Origin: Ophiostoma sp. CBS 140.51
Taxonomy: Eukaryota > Ascomycota > Sordariomycetes > Ophiostomatales > Ophiostomataceae
Direction of reading: 5' to 3'
Assembly (NCBI GenBank): GCA_029298735.1
Contig: JANSLP010000002.1
Location: forward strand, 372,001-436,000
DNA length: 64,000 nucleotides
Shown: positions 45,388 to 58,085 of the stretch, piece after piece
How positions within the stretch are numbered: position 1 is the stretch's first letter
Layout of the letters: each line of letters starts with the position of its first letter
Made by a program: the position numbers and the translations under genes
Notes under the pieces: generated by a model
What the model saw: only the letters and a program-made list of their open reading frames with translations
What the model was told of the DNA's origin: nothing
Databases searched by the model: none

Positions 45388-48300
45388 AGAGCAAACCTGC
45401 TGTCTTTTACTCCCTTTTGAACTGTCAAGACGGCCTTCAACACTGCCAAAGAGGGAGCAAGCAAATATACACGAGGACGGTCGTGGAGCTCGGATCCCAC
45501 GTTCTTGAGGCAGCGCAACCTGCCACCCAAGCTCACACTCATTTTATCTTCGATCTTAACGCCACCAGCCTGTCTTGTCATTTTTATACGACACTTTATT
45601 CTACGACCATTTTTACTCAACACCCGCCATCATCTTCTACAACCTTTCACCCATTGATTTTCTCTTGCTGCTGTCTTTATGACGACAATGCTACCGCGCT
45701 ATCGTTGGGACACAAGTAGGAGATAGGTCTTGGCCGAGAGACTTGGCAGACGACGTGGCCGGCTTTCTTTCTTTACCGTCGTCTTCCTCCTACTTCACTT
45801 CTTTTTGCATTTCCACAAGCTGGCTGGTCGGCAATTTTTGTGGCTTCCCTTTTTCTTTTTTACCTTGCCTGTCTTTTTGCGTTTGCATTTTCATTGCGAC
45901 TACATATGATACCCCCATTTGTGTTTGAATGCGCTGTCGGACCAAAACGACAAAAAATAACTTTGTCGAGTCCGCTTATTTTTTCCTCGAGGTCTCCCCC
46001 TTTCTTTTACCTATCACAAATTTTCTCATTTTACCTGCTCTCTGGGGAGACACTCGAACAGCAACAGTGCTACTACGCCATTGCTGACAAAAACAAGGGA
46101 CGGCGCGTTGGGACTGAGACCCTGCCTTTGCGACAATGCTTTTTACGCTATCGCTTGCCGGTCTCGTGGGTTGGGACTTGCTTTTCTTGTTTTACTGTAC
46201 TGTACTTACTACTTTTGTACTCCGTACACCACTTGGATATATATTCTCTTGGAATGTCTTTTTGGATATATATCCTGGGCAACTTTTTTGATAGATTTTA
46301 CCGCCATGGTCTGCTCCCATTCGGCTAGACTAGGCCATGCCAATATCAAACCTACACTATTGTCCTCCCATCTTGTTTACTGCCAACCCCATCTGGAGCT
46401 CATCGAGCCCATCTTTGATCTCCCGTGCCTTGTGATGTCATATTTTGTGGAACGCTGTCAACAGAAGACTACCGGGCCGCGTCGCTTGCAGCTTTTCAGG
46501 CGAGCCAGACCTATGAACTGCTCAGTAGCTCTGCCGTGTCTTCTTGGAACGTGGCTCTCTCTTGTTTGTTTCGATTTGACTGGAGAAGAGTCTGGCTCGC
46601 GTCTTGTTTCAAGATCCTCAATGACAGAGCCGAGAACCAGCCAACGTCGGAATCAGGTCAAAACGAAACAAGACATACAAAATATGACCGCATATTTCTT
46701 CGCACCGCTAGGCAGGATTCCCTTTTCTTCGTCTTCCCGTTCAAACCCAAAAGATTGCCGCTTTCGATCATGCCAGTCCACAGAGGTAAACTGAACGAGT
46801 CCACAGAGTCCGCAGAGTCCACTTAACCCGCAGAAACCCACTGCCCGAGACTGCCACGCAGCCCCCTCTCGTTCGTTGGTTGTGGTTCAGTTCGACGCTC
46901 GTCAGCTTTGTCTACACCGCATGTTCGACCGCAGACAACTGGGCGAGGGTAATATTGGAAAATACAGAGAACCACAACGAGAATTGCCAAAAACGACAGA
47001 CTGTCCAAAATCAAGTTTACAGACTATCGACTCTTACGGTGTAGCTTGTCCTGTGGAAAATATGCAAGAGGCTTGAGAAAAAAGGACCTCTCATAGGGAT
47101 AGAAAAGTAGATAAAGTGGGCAAGTGGGCAGGGAAGTGTGGACCCACGATACGCCGAAAAAAGAGACGAGGAAGAAAAAAAAAAGAAAACGAAAAAACCG
47201 AGCGACTGCAGAATGCATGCACGTCGGAGGACCAGACTCTCAGCTGCAGCCCAAGAACCGTTTAGCGGCGAAGCTTTTGGCCAGAGGCCGGTCAGGAGAG
47301 AAAACGACATGCACTTTAAAAAAAACCGAAAAAGAGAAAATTTCCAAAAGAAAAGATTCTCAAAACGCCGATCGCTGTATTTGTTGTCCATTTTCAGCTC
47401 TCTTTTGCTCTCATCCATTTCCTCTTTTTATTTTCTTGCATCGGGACGGAAGACAATACAGATAAGATCCGGGGTTGCACCGGGTTCGCCTGAGTCGGAG
47501 AGCACTTATTTTTGTCTCTTTTGTTACTCTGTGAGTCTACTCAGCATGTGGTGACTTCACGGAGACCTCCGCACCGATCAAAAAGACACTAATGGCGACG
47601 TACCTTGCCTGCTTGTACACCATTTTGGAGAATGCCGTAGTTCATCCAGGTTCCTTCCCAGGCACAGGCCGAACCGCACCAAATTGCACCAACCGTAGCA
47701 CCGCATACCTTCCCCGTATGAGGGGAAAAAGAGGAAGGAGGCACGCGACTTTTCCCCTGTCCGCCTGTGTTTTCTTGAGGCACTCGCTCTGTTCTTGAGA
47801 GGTACTCCGTTGTCAATCACTCCTTCCCTTTGTGCTCGTTTACTGTTTTGATCCTTGGCTCTCCCCTTTCTTTTTCCGTTGTCGTCGTTCCTTTTCTATT
47901 TTCCAGTCTCGTCCTATTATTGTCTTTCGCTGCTTCATTTAATAGAAAATCGACCTGACGTCGTTCATCGCCCGTGCTCGATTCGTTTGCGCCAACAGCT
48001 CAGTCGTCATTGCCTTGCTGTCCCTCGCATGCTCTCATCCTCTCATCGCCCCCCCGCTGCCTGCTACTGGCACGTGAAGACAACTCAACGCCAGCCCGCT
48101 AGGGTCGCACCTCCCTAAAAAAGGCGTTCATTGCCTGCACTTGGGGTGCACTTGCTGTACGAGCCAGCCCACCTTGCAAAGCTTTACCTACTCCATCCAG
48201 CCTATCCACCTCTCCACCCGCCCACCTTCCCTATCCACTTTGAAATTTTTTGGAAAGTGCAGGCTTGCACGCCGCCCGACTCCCCGTAGCAATTACCTAC

Positions 48301-49058
48301 TATGGCGTGTGCCTGCCACCTCTTGACGAGATTAAGTTAGAAGCAGGTGAAAAAAAGAAACCCTCCTTTTTTCACATTTTCACATCGACGTTCCTTGGCT
48401 CACTTTCGCTACTTCGCCTGTTCTCACGACGCCTCGCAGACTGCTTCCCTGTGTTTCGGCTTGCGAGTACTTTTCTTCCTCTTTTTCACTGCCGGCTTGT
48501 CGCAAACGCTTCCTCCCTTACATCGTTTCGCGTCCACCTCGATTTTCTCCCCCGCCGCCATTCACACCAGATACTTTTCAACGGCACCCTTTCCCCCTGT
48601 CGGCTCACAACTCGGTCAAAGCACCTGCTTACATCCTCTTTCGGCGCAAACGACACGACAAGAAATCGATACCCAGTACACCAGACGACAGACGACCAAA
48701 GCTTCGGCGTCAGACGCGGCTCTTCTTCCTCGATCCACGGCCGCGATAGATATCGATCTCGCCGAACGCGACGAAAGAACGCAAACCGAGCGCGACATAT
48801 CCGGTCTCCGTGCGGTAACTTGCGCCTTCACCGTCGACGACAACGGCCAGCGATAGCGCTCGTCCCCCGCCTGCCCCGTCCAACCCGGTTTGGGCTTGAC
48901 AAAGTGACCTCCGAAGCGCGCGCTGCGCGGTCCTCCGCGCGCACGCTCTGGGCTGTCTCGAGATCCGATATATTGATATCGACCGAGCGCCTCGTGCCGC
49001 TTACGTTGTCTCCGAACTTATTCTTTTCTACTATCTCGACTCCTCTTCTACCGACAAT
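45388..49058. other. Gene-poor interval of about 3.7 kb
   Basis: No gene can be supported. The left 500 nt hold the 3' region of the MFS gene. From about 47820 to 49058 the plus strand is C/T-rich and is probably the promoter and long leader of the membrane protein gene. Open frames between 45700 and 47550 lie on both strands, overlap and show no domain or splice pattern. Confidence 0.55.
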
Positions 49059-50675
49059 ATGTGGTGGATATTCCGGGTGCTCTTAAGCACCATCTTCTTG
49101 CTGAGCGTCGTGCTCTCGATCCCCATCGCCTTTGATGTCGGCGGTCGCGACGCAGGGCTCGCCTACAGCTTAGCGCTCTTCCTCTACTACAGCGCCTACT
49201 CCTCCATCAAAATCGCCGTCCGCCTTGCCGCCCCCGACGACCGCGCTAGCTCCCAGCGTCTTCGCTGGACCGTCGCCGCAACTCTGCGCCTGTCCCAGTG
49301 GGTCGTCATCCCCAGCCTGCTCATCTGGTCCCTGAGCCGTTTCTCCATCGACTCCAGCAGCACCGACTGGGTCGCTCGCACCGTCGCCCACGTTACCGGC
49401 GGGGAGAGCGGCGCCAGCAAGGTTGTTAGCAGCGCTATCAGCGGCAGCACTACCGGCGGCGGCGGCTTTGGTATCTCCAACTTTTTCGGCCTCATCAGCC
49501 GCGGCGCCAGCAGCGCCAGCAGCATCAGTGCCAGCGCGTCAGCCAGTGCCGCCAGTGCCAGTGCCTCCTCGTCGACCATCTTCTCGAGCCGCCCCGCCAG
49601 CACGAGCTGGAACGACTGGTTCTTTGGCCGTGGCGGCGTGGTCGAGTCAGCTGCCCTAGGCGGCTGGGACGCGTCGCTGCGCTACTCGAGCCCCATCTTC
49701 CAGGTCCTCGAGGGTTTCTGTACGCTGCTCGTCATCCAGGCCGCCGGCCAGATCACGCGCTGGCTTGTCAACCGCGGTCGGAGCGATTCATGGCTGGTAA
49801 GTCCCCTCGCGCCCATTCCTTTTTTATGTTATAAGTCATTAACAGTATAGATCATCCTGGTCGTGTTCTCTGGTTCGGTCATTGCGAGCGCCGTCTACTT
49901 CTTGTCGCGCATTGCTCGCTTCCCGCAGATCGACAACATCGACGCCATCCTCATCGGTGTGACCATTACATCCGCCGTGTTCTTGTCGGCCTACGGCATT
50001 GGTAGCGGCCGCGGCAACCCGGTAGAGTCGTCCTTGCTGTTTGCGTACATTGTCCTGTGCGTGTACCAGATCTTCACCGACTACCAGCCCTCATCGCCCG
50101 AGGCCGCTGAGCGTCGTCGGTTGCAGCAGCAGCAGGCCGCTGCGCTCGAGCCCGAGTTCCCGCCACTGCCGCCCATTATCATGGCATCCTACTCGACGCT
50201 TGTGCACCTGCTGAGCAGCCTGCCAACCGCCGTCAGCTCGGCCCTCCATTTCTTGCACGCCGCCTTCCAGACGATTACGCCGTCCGTCATCATCTCGCTG
50301 ACGTACCGCATCATTGTCTTTTACTGCGCCACGCGCATCATCCCGGCCGTGCGCGAGTCGGGCGCCCGCGCCCTGCTTCAGGAGCCCACGCTCGAGGACT
50401 CGGACGCCGCTAGCAAGCTGCTCGGGTTCTTGTCGTGGTACTCGGCCTCCATCCTCATCGCCATCTACACGAGCTTATTATTACAACATTTCACCATTGC
50501 GTCTAACACCGCCGGCCACGATGCTGGCTGGTCATTACTACGCGCCGGCGAGATTGCCGGTGGCACGACAATGCGCTGGGTCAACGTCGTGGGCGTTATG
50601 GTCCTCTACGCCGTTGAACTGTACCTGGGCAACGACGAGAACGACGGCCTGACCAACCACTGGAAGATGGAGTAA
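49059..50675 (+). CDS. Unrecognised multi-pass membrane protein
   Basis: Two exons, 49059-49796 and 49851-50675, give 520 residues; the 54-nt intron (GTAAGT...TATAG) is phase 0 and joins SDSWL to IILVVFSGS. I do not recognise a named family. The first 20 residues are a hydrophobic segment that could act as a signal anchor. About eight further hydrophobic segments can be seen, split by a long Ser/Gly/Ala-rich loop (about residues 125-185) and by a Gln/Ala/Pro loop (about 345-365). The C-terminus is short and acidic. The even distribution of segments and the conserved Trp/Arg positions make it a real integral membrane protein, possibly conserved in filamentous ascomycetes. The start ATG is the first in frame after the C/T-rich leader. 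Transport or organelle roles would be guesses. Confidence 0.85.
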
Positions 50676-52974
50676 ACGTCTCCATCAACTACGACTAGTA
50701 CAGAATTTCGAGCTGCCTCTTTTTGACATCTTTGCGGTGACGATGCCGAAGAGAAAGACCTCGAACCACACAAAGCTACACAAAGCTACGCACTCTATCA
50801 TATATCGACTTCCGCTCAAACAACACATCATCACTTTCCCTTTCACCTCCACCTTTGTCATGTCTCCCTTATCTGATCACCACCTCTTTGGTTTCCCCTT
50901 TATTCCTGTTTGATTCCCCCGCCTTTCACAATGTTACTTATCCCTATGATTTCCCTTTTACATTCTATTTGTGAGATTGTGCCTGTACTCTCATCAACTA
51001 AATAACGATGAGGACATGCAGACAGCTGTGTCACACTTTATACCCCCTTGTATTGCTGTGTTTTTATGTTTTTTTATGTCTTCTTCTTCCATTCATCTTG
51101 ACGGACAATGAGTCCTCTCTTTTCATATTTGTTCTTGCTCTGCTTGCTTCTACTTCTACGTCAGTATTATGTCTGTAATAAGAAAGGGATTGGCGGCTGG
51201 TTCTTTTTACTTCTTTCACCTTTCACAATTTTCATGTCTTTGTTTCCTCCTTCACATTCACCTTTCTCACACTTTTTAACTTGTCAACTTCTTTCATGTT
51301 CTTCCTTTATGCTAGAGATATTATGCACTTTTAACTTGGTAACGGAAACGGTATGCTATAACCAATGGGATATGTCTTTTCTTATGTTTTCTTTATCCTG
51401 GCCCTCTTCTACTTTTACTCTTTGTGTCTTTTCTTAGGACAGCTAGAAAACGGGTAATGGTCTTACAAATGTACACTGTAATCAAAACAATGAAATTATA
51501 AAATGATAAAGAGTAAATGAAACGCACTGCGTAGAACAGATATATATGGTCGATGACGATGACGGTGCTTGACAGCCTCGTCACGATTTTAGTTAAACGA
51601 GGCTGATGATTCAACCTTCAGACTCTTCAGGCCTCAAGACAGTGTAAGTCACTGAAACAGCCCTGTTGGCTGCCTAATTCGATTTTGCCGCTCGTCTGCG
51701 CGTAAGAGGCAAGAGCGCGTAAAACTGGGGCAACCCGTTGTCGACGACACTTGGACACGGTTCACGCTTGCTCCCGGGGCAGGAACGCGTCTTTTTCATT
51801 TTCTCATTTTTTGGTGGACGCGGCGCGCGCGACACCCACGCGCGACCGCCCATCCACGCCTTCCTCGCCTTGTACTTGCATAATCATTGCTGCTTGTTGG
51901 CGTTTCATTGGCAGATAGGTGGTGTGTCGCGGCAGTATTCAAAACGGCAGGCACTGATTGGTCCGTCGGTGCCAGAAAAGGAGAGAAAGCACGGACCACC
52001 TCGCCTTTCGCCTTCCCCAGCCAACCAGGACTATCCGTTTTGGATACGGGGCCGCCGCCGCGCTGAAAGCCTGTCAGGCCTGCCACTTGCGGGCGCCTCA
52101 GCACGTACCATTTACTAGCGCTGCCGCAGTAAAAGGTACATTGTCGCAGAACTTTAGTTCCTCCAACAAGTGTCCCCGGGCGGCCGCCGCCAGTCAAAGA
52201 AGGGAAAAAGAAAGGGAAAAAATCGAATCGCAAAATCGCATCGTTGCGAGGTCCCCGTCGATCGCCAATCCCCTCCTTCCTTCCTTCCGCCTTCCTCGTC
52301 ACCCTCTGCCCTTCCCTTTTTTTCAACCTTCCGGCGCCTCTCCCTCTTTCCTTCCGTTTCGGTCATCACCACCCGGATCGCACTTCCCCCCCATCATTGT
52401 TGATTTTGATTAAAAAAATTGTGTTCTTTTTTTGTCATTTGCGCCTTCCTTCTTTTATTGTCTTAGTATTTTTCCGTCTTCACTTTCTCTTTCTCCCTTT
52501 TTAATTCGAGGTCTTGTTTCGCCTTCTTTTTTCCTCATTTGTCTTGCTTCTAGATATTTTGTCATCGCGCGCAATCCACGTTCGACCTCCATCCACGCAC
52601 GTGTCGATATTTTTCTTCTCGAAAACGACTTCGGCCTTTTCTTATTGATTTTGGTCCCTGAATACATCAACGGTCGCTGTTGGTGCCAAAAGAACGTGTC
52701 GGCATCTGTCATTTTGACGTTATTCGCACGGTTTTTGCACTCATCGTCCGCGCGCCGCGCATTTCAGCGTCCTTCGACCCTGGCGGCCCTCCACACCCCC
52801 GATTTCCCCACTCGAACGATTCGACGATTCGACTATTGCTGTCGCATCACCGGCCGAATATCGCGACGATACAATTACGGTTGAATCTATTGCCATCTCA
52901 GCCTCGCTTTCTCCACAATATTTCTATCCAGTGTCGCGAGCCTTTCCGGATCACGACGATCCACATCATCGACC
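50676..52974. other. Intergenic region of about 2.3 kb
   Basis: The first half is AT-rich 3' flanking DNA of the membrane protein gene. From about 52240 to 52970 the plus strand is C/T-rich and leads into the start codon at 52975. No gene is supported. Confidence 0.6.
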
Positions 52975-55255
52975 ATGGGCCTTCCGTATGTCTTTTTCCA
53001 TCATTCCCATCGACCAATACGATAGGCGCATTGGCCTGGATTGATTTCATTACCGTCGATGCGACCTTTTTTGTCATCCGTCCTTCTAACAACACCATAG
53101 TCTCTACATCGCACCGGTTGAATCCGACCTGCGTAACAAGTACTCGGCCGCCCGCAACAGCCCTACCCATGGCCCCAACCGTATCCGTCGCACGCGCCGG
53201 AGCACCGAGGCCCTCGTCGAAAGCCGCCGTCGCGCCATCCTTACAGCCACCGCCAACAACCTTCCTCACCTCGATAACTTCCGGGAACAGCAGCGACAAC
53301 TTGACGAGGTGCAAGAATTCATTGAACGACAGCATCAACGACAGCATGGCTCTGCTCCGGAATGGCAGCGCACACGGCCCCCTCGCGTCCGGGAGTCATT
53401 GGCAGCACCAGCGGCCAACCCAACTATGCAAGATCTGAATGAGAACGCGACTTCTCGATCCTCGCGAGAACGCATCTATGAGCACTACCTTGGCCGCGCC
53501 ACACGCGATCGGGAACAAGCCCGGGCATCGGCTTCTGCCAGAAGTCCCAGTGCAAACCCAACGAACCCCGGTCCTGGTGCTCGTCAGGAAGAGTACCGTC
53601 GTTGGTTCCATGAACACATCTCTTCCCACCGTGAGCCGCCGTCGGCACTGCTCAGCGAAGGTGTCAGCTCGCTTATGACCGCTGCCATTACGGATGATAT
53701 GGAAGATTCTACCGACCGTTACAACCGTGAGCTCATGGCCGCCCTCGGTAGTCGGTTGGCCCGGACAGTTGGATCCGGCATTGCCCACCGCCTAACCGAT
53801 CTGACATCCATTTCTCAGCCGGTCGATGATCTTCACCAACAGCAGGGGCCCCGTGCTTCAGTGGACACGGAGGACCCTGAAGGCCAGGCGAGGGCTATGA
53901 ATCGCGCACGCCGGGCACTGCGTCGCGCATCGTCCCTGCGCCGTGTCACAAACGCATCGGCATCTGCTTCTTCCAGACGGCCAACCGTTGGCTGGTCGGA
54001 CAGCAATGACCGTGCCGCGAGTCGGTCCCGCGAATCGTCGCAGTCCCGCATTTTCGGCGATGCCAGCCAGATCCCCAACGGAGGCACATCCACCCCTGGC
54101 ACAAACGGCAGAGCGACCCCCGACGCGGCGGCTAGTCGCCGCCATGCATGGGGGGTTGGCTACCTTGACTTAAACGGCAACCGTCGCCTGCCGCTTACTG
54201 ACGAGTTGCGCCGCGAAGAAATTGGTGCTATAGGCATGTGGGACGAGGACGGCAACCAGCTTGAGGATGGCTATGGTGTCCCTGTGGACCCTGTCGATGG
54301 CCTTGGCGACCGCCGCCGCAGCCCAAGCCCTGAGGTCAACTCCTGGGACACAATCTTGACGACCCTCACAGCGGACCCGCAGCTCCCGAGCGTGGGCTCT
54401 TCGTTCGCCTCGTCGACGTCGGCACTTGCGGCCGCGACAGCTCAGGGCCAGTCGGCCTGGGCCACTTCTTCTCAGCCGACCGTTACGCAAACGCCGGTCG
54501 TGTCTGCGCTTCCTGCCGTTCCATCGCCTGTTACGAGAGGCCAAGAGGACGACGACAACAACAACAACAACATTAGCGGATCAACGACCGGGTCAACGCC
54601 GGCGCCGATTCTTGTCGAAATGTCTCGCTCCCCGTCCTGGCTTGCGGAAGACCACCGGGCTCTTACCGACAGTGCCCCTTCCGGTACCACATCGGCCGGC
54701 ACGTCGCAGCGCATCCGCTCGCCCTTTACTGTGGTGTCGGCGGACGCCGATACGGCAGACGAGTCAGCTGTGATGTTCAATGGTCTGGAAGACGAGGTCG
54801 GCGATAACTGCGAAGACTCGGAGATGAACGATGGCGTGCGCAGAGACGGCGAGGAGGAGGGTGCCTACGACGAGGAGGAAGAGCATGAGGCCGAAGAGGC
54901 ACGTGCCTATCTTATGGGCCTGTCAGATGAGATGCCTGCCCGCAGACCAGGCCAAACCTCGAACTCGATGGAGCGTATGTTCCATTTCGAGAACCGTGAG
55001 CGTCCGGTGCGGACTGGGTTCGGCGGTGCTCGCCCGGAGAGTAATAGTACCAGTGCCAACACAGGTGCTAACAACGGCAACAACGCCGGCAACAACAGCA
55101 ACAATAACAACAACAATAACACAGAGGAGACGCTCGACCTCCTCGGCATTGGTGGCATGCAACACATTGTGCGCAGCCTCGCTCGGCGCGAAGACATTCC
55201 CGACGAGTGGTGGGCCGAGGCCGGTCTGAGCCGGACGCTTCCTCGTGAGGCATGA
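52975..55255 (+). CDS. Unrecognised large disordered protein with an 11-nt first coding exon
   Basis: The open frame from 53309 extends upstream to a splice acceptor at 53100 with no start codon. A CTAAC branch point and TAG acceptor (53099-53100) pair with a donor GTATG at 52986, and splicing to the ATG at 52975 gives MGLPLYIAPVESDLRNKYS. This start resembles one I recall from uncharacterised Sordariomycete proteins. The model is 52975-52985 and 53101-55255, 721 residues, one 115-nt intron. The sequence is Ser/Arg/Pro-rich and probably disordered. It contains an Arg-rich stretch (about residues 245-275), a block starting WGVGYLDLNGNRRLPLTDEL that looks conserved, an acidic stretch EEEGAYDEEEEHEAEE, an Asn repeat, and a C-terminal helix IVRSLARREDIPDEWWAEAG likely conserved. 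The function is unknown. Confidence 0.82.
52986..53100 (+). other. Intron 1 of the disordered protein gene
   Basis: A 115-nt intron with donor GTATGT, branch CTAAC at 53086-53090 and acceptor CATAG. It follows only 11 nt of coding sequence. Confidence 0.75.
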
Positions 55256-58085
55256 ACTAAGAGTAGAGAACTTTGGTTCTCTTTTGACGGATACGGACGG
55301 CGTTGGTTTTTGATCATTCATACTTTTTGACGCGGTAAAAAGTTTACTTGGACGGAACGATATGATGGCATGGCGTTGGGATTTTCTTGGTTTCTATTTT
55401 TGCGACTGTCTATTTTGAGACATTGAAGATTGGGCCAAAAGAACGACTTCTGGCATTTACTGCAGGCTTTTACGCTTCTATTTGATTTATTTTGGACGTC
55501 ACTTCACTTTGGAGCGCAGTTTAAGCTCTGGCCGAGGATTAAATGGTACCAAAAATGGATATCACACTTTCGAAAAGCGAAGCAATGTATTTCTTAATTA
55601 TTTTTGACCTCGAAAAGGCGGATGAATGAGAAGACGAGATGGTGAAGAACGAACCCTTTTACTAGATACCCATACTGGTGCTACTTCGTACATGTGTTAT
55701 GCCTTCTTTGCAACATTCAGCCAGATGATCAGGGACTTGACTGCAACGAAGAGGGGTATGCCCGAGTGATGTGTGCTGACTGCATATGGAGGACATCCTC
55801 GTCATCATTCTGAGTACTCGTCTATACATTTCCTCACTTTCTTCCTTCCTTCTTTACTAACCCTCCTTGGGCCCACATTGTGTGTCCGCAAGCCGTGCAA
55901 CAAGCGCACAAAGACAAAGACTAGACAGAGAAAAGTTCATGACAGAGCTTTCCATGTAAGCTGGGAGACCCTTGTTATGTCTACCACTGTGGACTTTGTT
56001 AGGCGCGGCTGTCCATCTCTTTGTGTCTCCGCATCTGAACTTTCTGCCCCTGGCCAATGGTGATACCAAAGCCTGTACGAAGGAGCATCGTGACGCTCAA
56101 AGCGAGCCGCCGTGACACTCATTGTAAATAGTAAAAAGTATTGATAGTAGTGATAGACGCCCAGCCTAAAATGACTGTAAAATATAATTCTTTTATCCTG
56201 GTTATTTAAGAGACAAATGCTGCGCCGTGTCCCACCGGTCGTCAAACGTTGGTATCTCCTCTTCTCTGCCAAAGTTTACGGCCAAACGTGAAACGGTACC
56301 AGCTTTTGGTTGTCGCCACGATCCGTCCATTTGCTACCTTATCAAGCCTATTATCGTCTTCTTTTTCTTCCTTCTATTCGTTTCTTATTTTCACGTTTTT
56401 CGTCGTTCGTTTTTTTCCGTGTATTTTGCTCAGTATAAAACTCATAGTATTAATATGGCTCTTTGGCTCTTCTCCCAGCACCCTGCTCGGGACATTTGCC
56501 AGAACAGTTCACGCAAACTTACCCGGTGTGCTCTTAACCGAGTTTTCTTTCGTTTCTTTTTCAAATTTGTCGACTTAATTCTGAACACCGTCCTATCCTC
56601 TCATCGTGCTTCTCTGCTCCTTCTCTTTTGGGTGGCATCCGAGAAAGCAGGTTTCCGGGCTCTTTGCTCCTTCCTCTAACGTGCCTCGGAACGTGCCTTC
56701 CAAGTTTGCGAGTTATCATGGATCAGAATCTTGAGTACATGCAATTACAACCTGGGGAAAGAGCACGCTTGTGCGAAAGCTTAAAACGTTCCTATTATTA
56801 CGCCGTAATACGCCATTCGCATACTCGTACTTCCCATGTAGGCAGGAATGCATTGCTACGGCCACAAGACGCTCTTGCCGTCACTTTGGCTCTGGCATGT
56901 TTTCTTGTGTCCGCTAGTGCTGGCTCTCATTCGCTCTTGCCCTTGTTTCGCTTGTTTCCTTCGTCGTGCTTTCCCGCACTTTCACACCGTAAATACAAGC
57001 CATATTGGGTAGTAATATCATACGTCCTCCTTCTATTTCTCACGGTTTTTGGCGTACTCCCTCCTTTTGATCCTCATTTTGTCATTTTGTCATCTTGACA
57101 TCGTCTTTATCAAATGTAGTCCTCAATTTTGTGCACCACACCACGTTTTTTGCTCCCCTCCTTCACTGCTCTCACCCCCTGCGTATTTTACCTCTGGTTC
57201 GACCATAGTTCAGCCTCGACCCGCTTTATGCCCACTCATCCCTGGTCGTCGCCCTCCCCTCCTCCACCAAAAAGGCAATCCATACCCAAAAAAGGGCCAA
57301 CACCCAAAAAACACAAGAAAGCTAGAACGAACATTGCAAAAGCCAAGCATTGGGGAATGGGCACACATTGACGACAAGAGACACGACTCGAGGTCTTTGC
57401 TCGCTCGCCTGGGCTCATCGTGCTCCCCTTCGTTCCTACTCAGAATACACGACAACACCTCCCAAGATCGATCTGCAATTCACGTCCACGCTTCCTCGTT
57501 CAGGCGACGCCGACGGCCTGACCTCTTTTGCTGCATCCCATAGGGCGCGCACGCCTCGCCCAGGGAAAAGTCCCAAGCATCGAAGGATTTGCTCCCTACA
57601 CACTCTGACCGGTGCTGAGGGACAACAGGAAGTTCCTCAAACAGTCCCCCGAGCTTTTTGTTTCCGACGCGACCCAAAGCCGCAGGGATTGCATCAGCAC
57701 GCTTCAACTTGTGCTTTCCCCCCTCTCGGCACGTTCCCTCCCTGCACCAAAAGCGGCCATTTGTGTACGGTGCCCGATTCGATGACATCTCTGCCTCCCT
57801 CGACTGCACACTTTGGCACATGGACCTTCCCTCGCGTCCACACTCGAACGAACCTATCCTCTACGCAACGGCACCATCCTTACTTCCTTCGGCCGATTGA
57901 CCTCGAATTCGACCTCGCACATGTTCCGACAGACAAGCCTTTCTAGCCACGACCACTAGACGGACGATACCTCACATCTTCGGGCGTACACACCCACACA
58001 CACTCACAACGAGTCTGGGCAGACACGGGGGCGTCTTGACCGAGTGCACACCACGGCGAGTCCCTACCCTGGCGCCGCTTCGGCC
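55256..58085. other. Intergenic region of about 2.8 kb
   Basis: 3' flank of the disordered protein gene and the promoter and leader of the SepH/Cdc7-type kinase gene. From about 57120 the plus strand is C/T- and A-rich in alternating short blocks. Open frames on either strand lack domains. No gene is supported. Confidence 0.6.

Noticed and set aside
47460..47500. Possible tRNA T-arm (GGGTTCGCC-like)
   Set aside because: No acceptor or anticodon stem can be formed around it.
45657..47554. Search for a spliced gene between the MFS and membrane protein genes
   Set aside because: Short frames on both strands contradict each other and I found no consistent chain of donors and acceptors.
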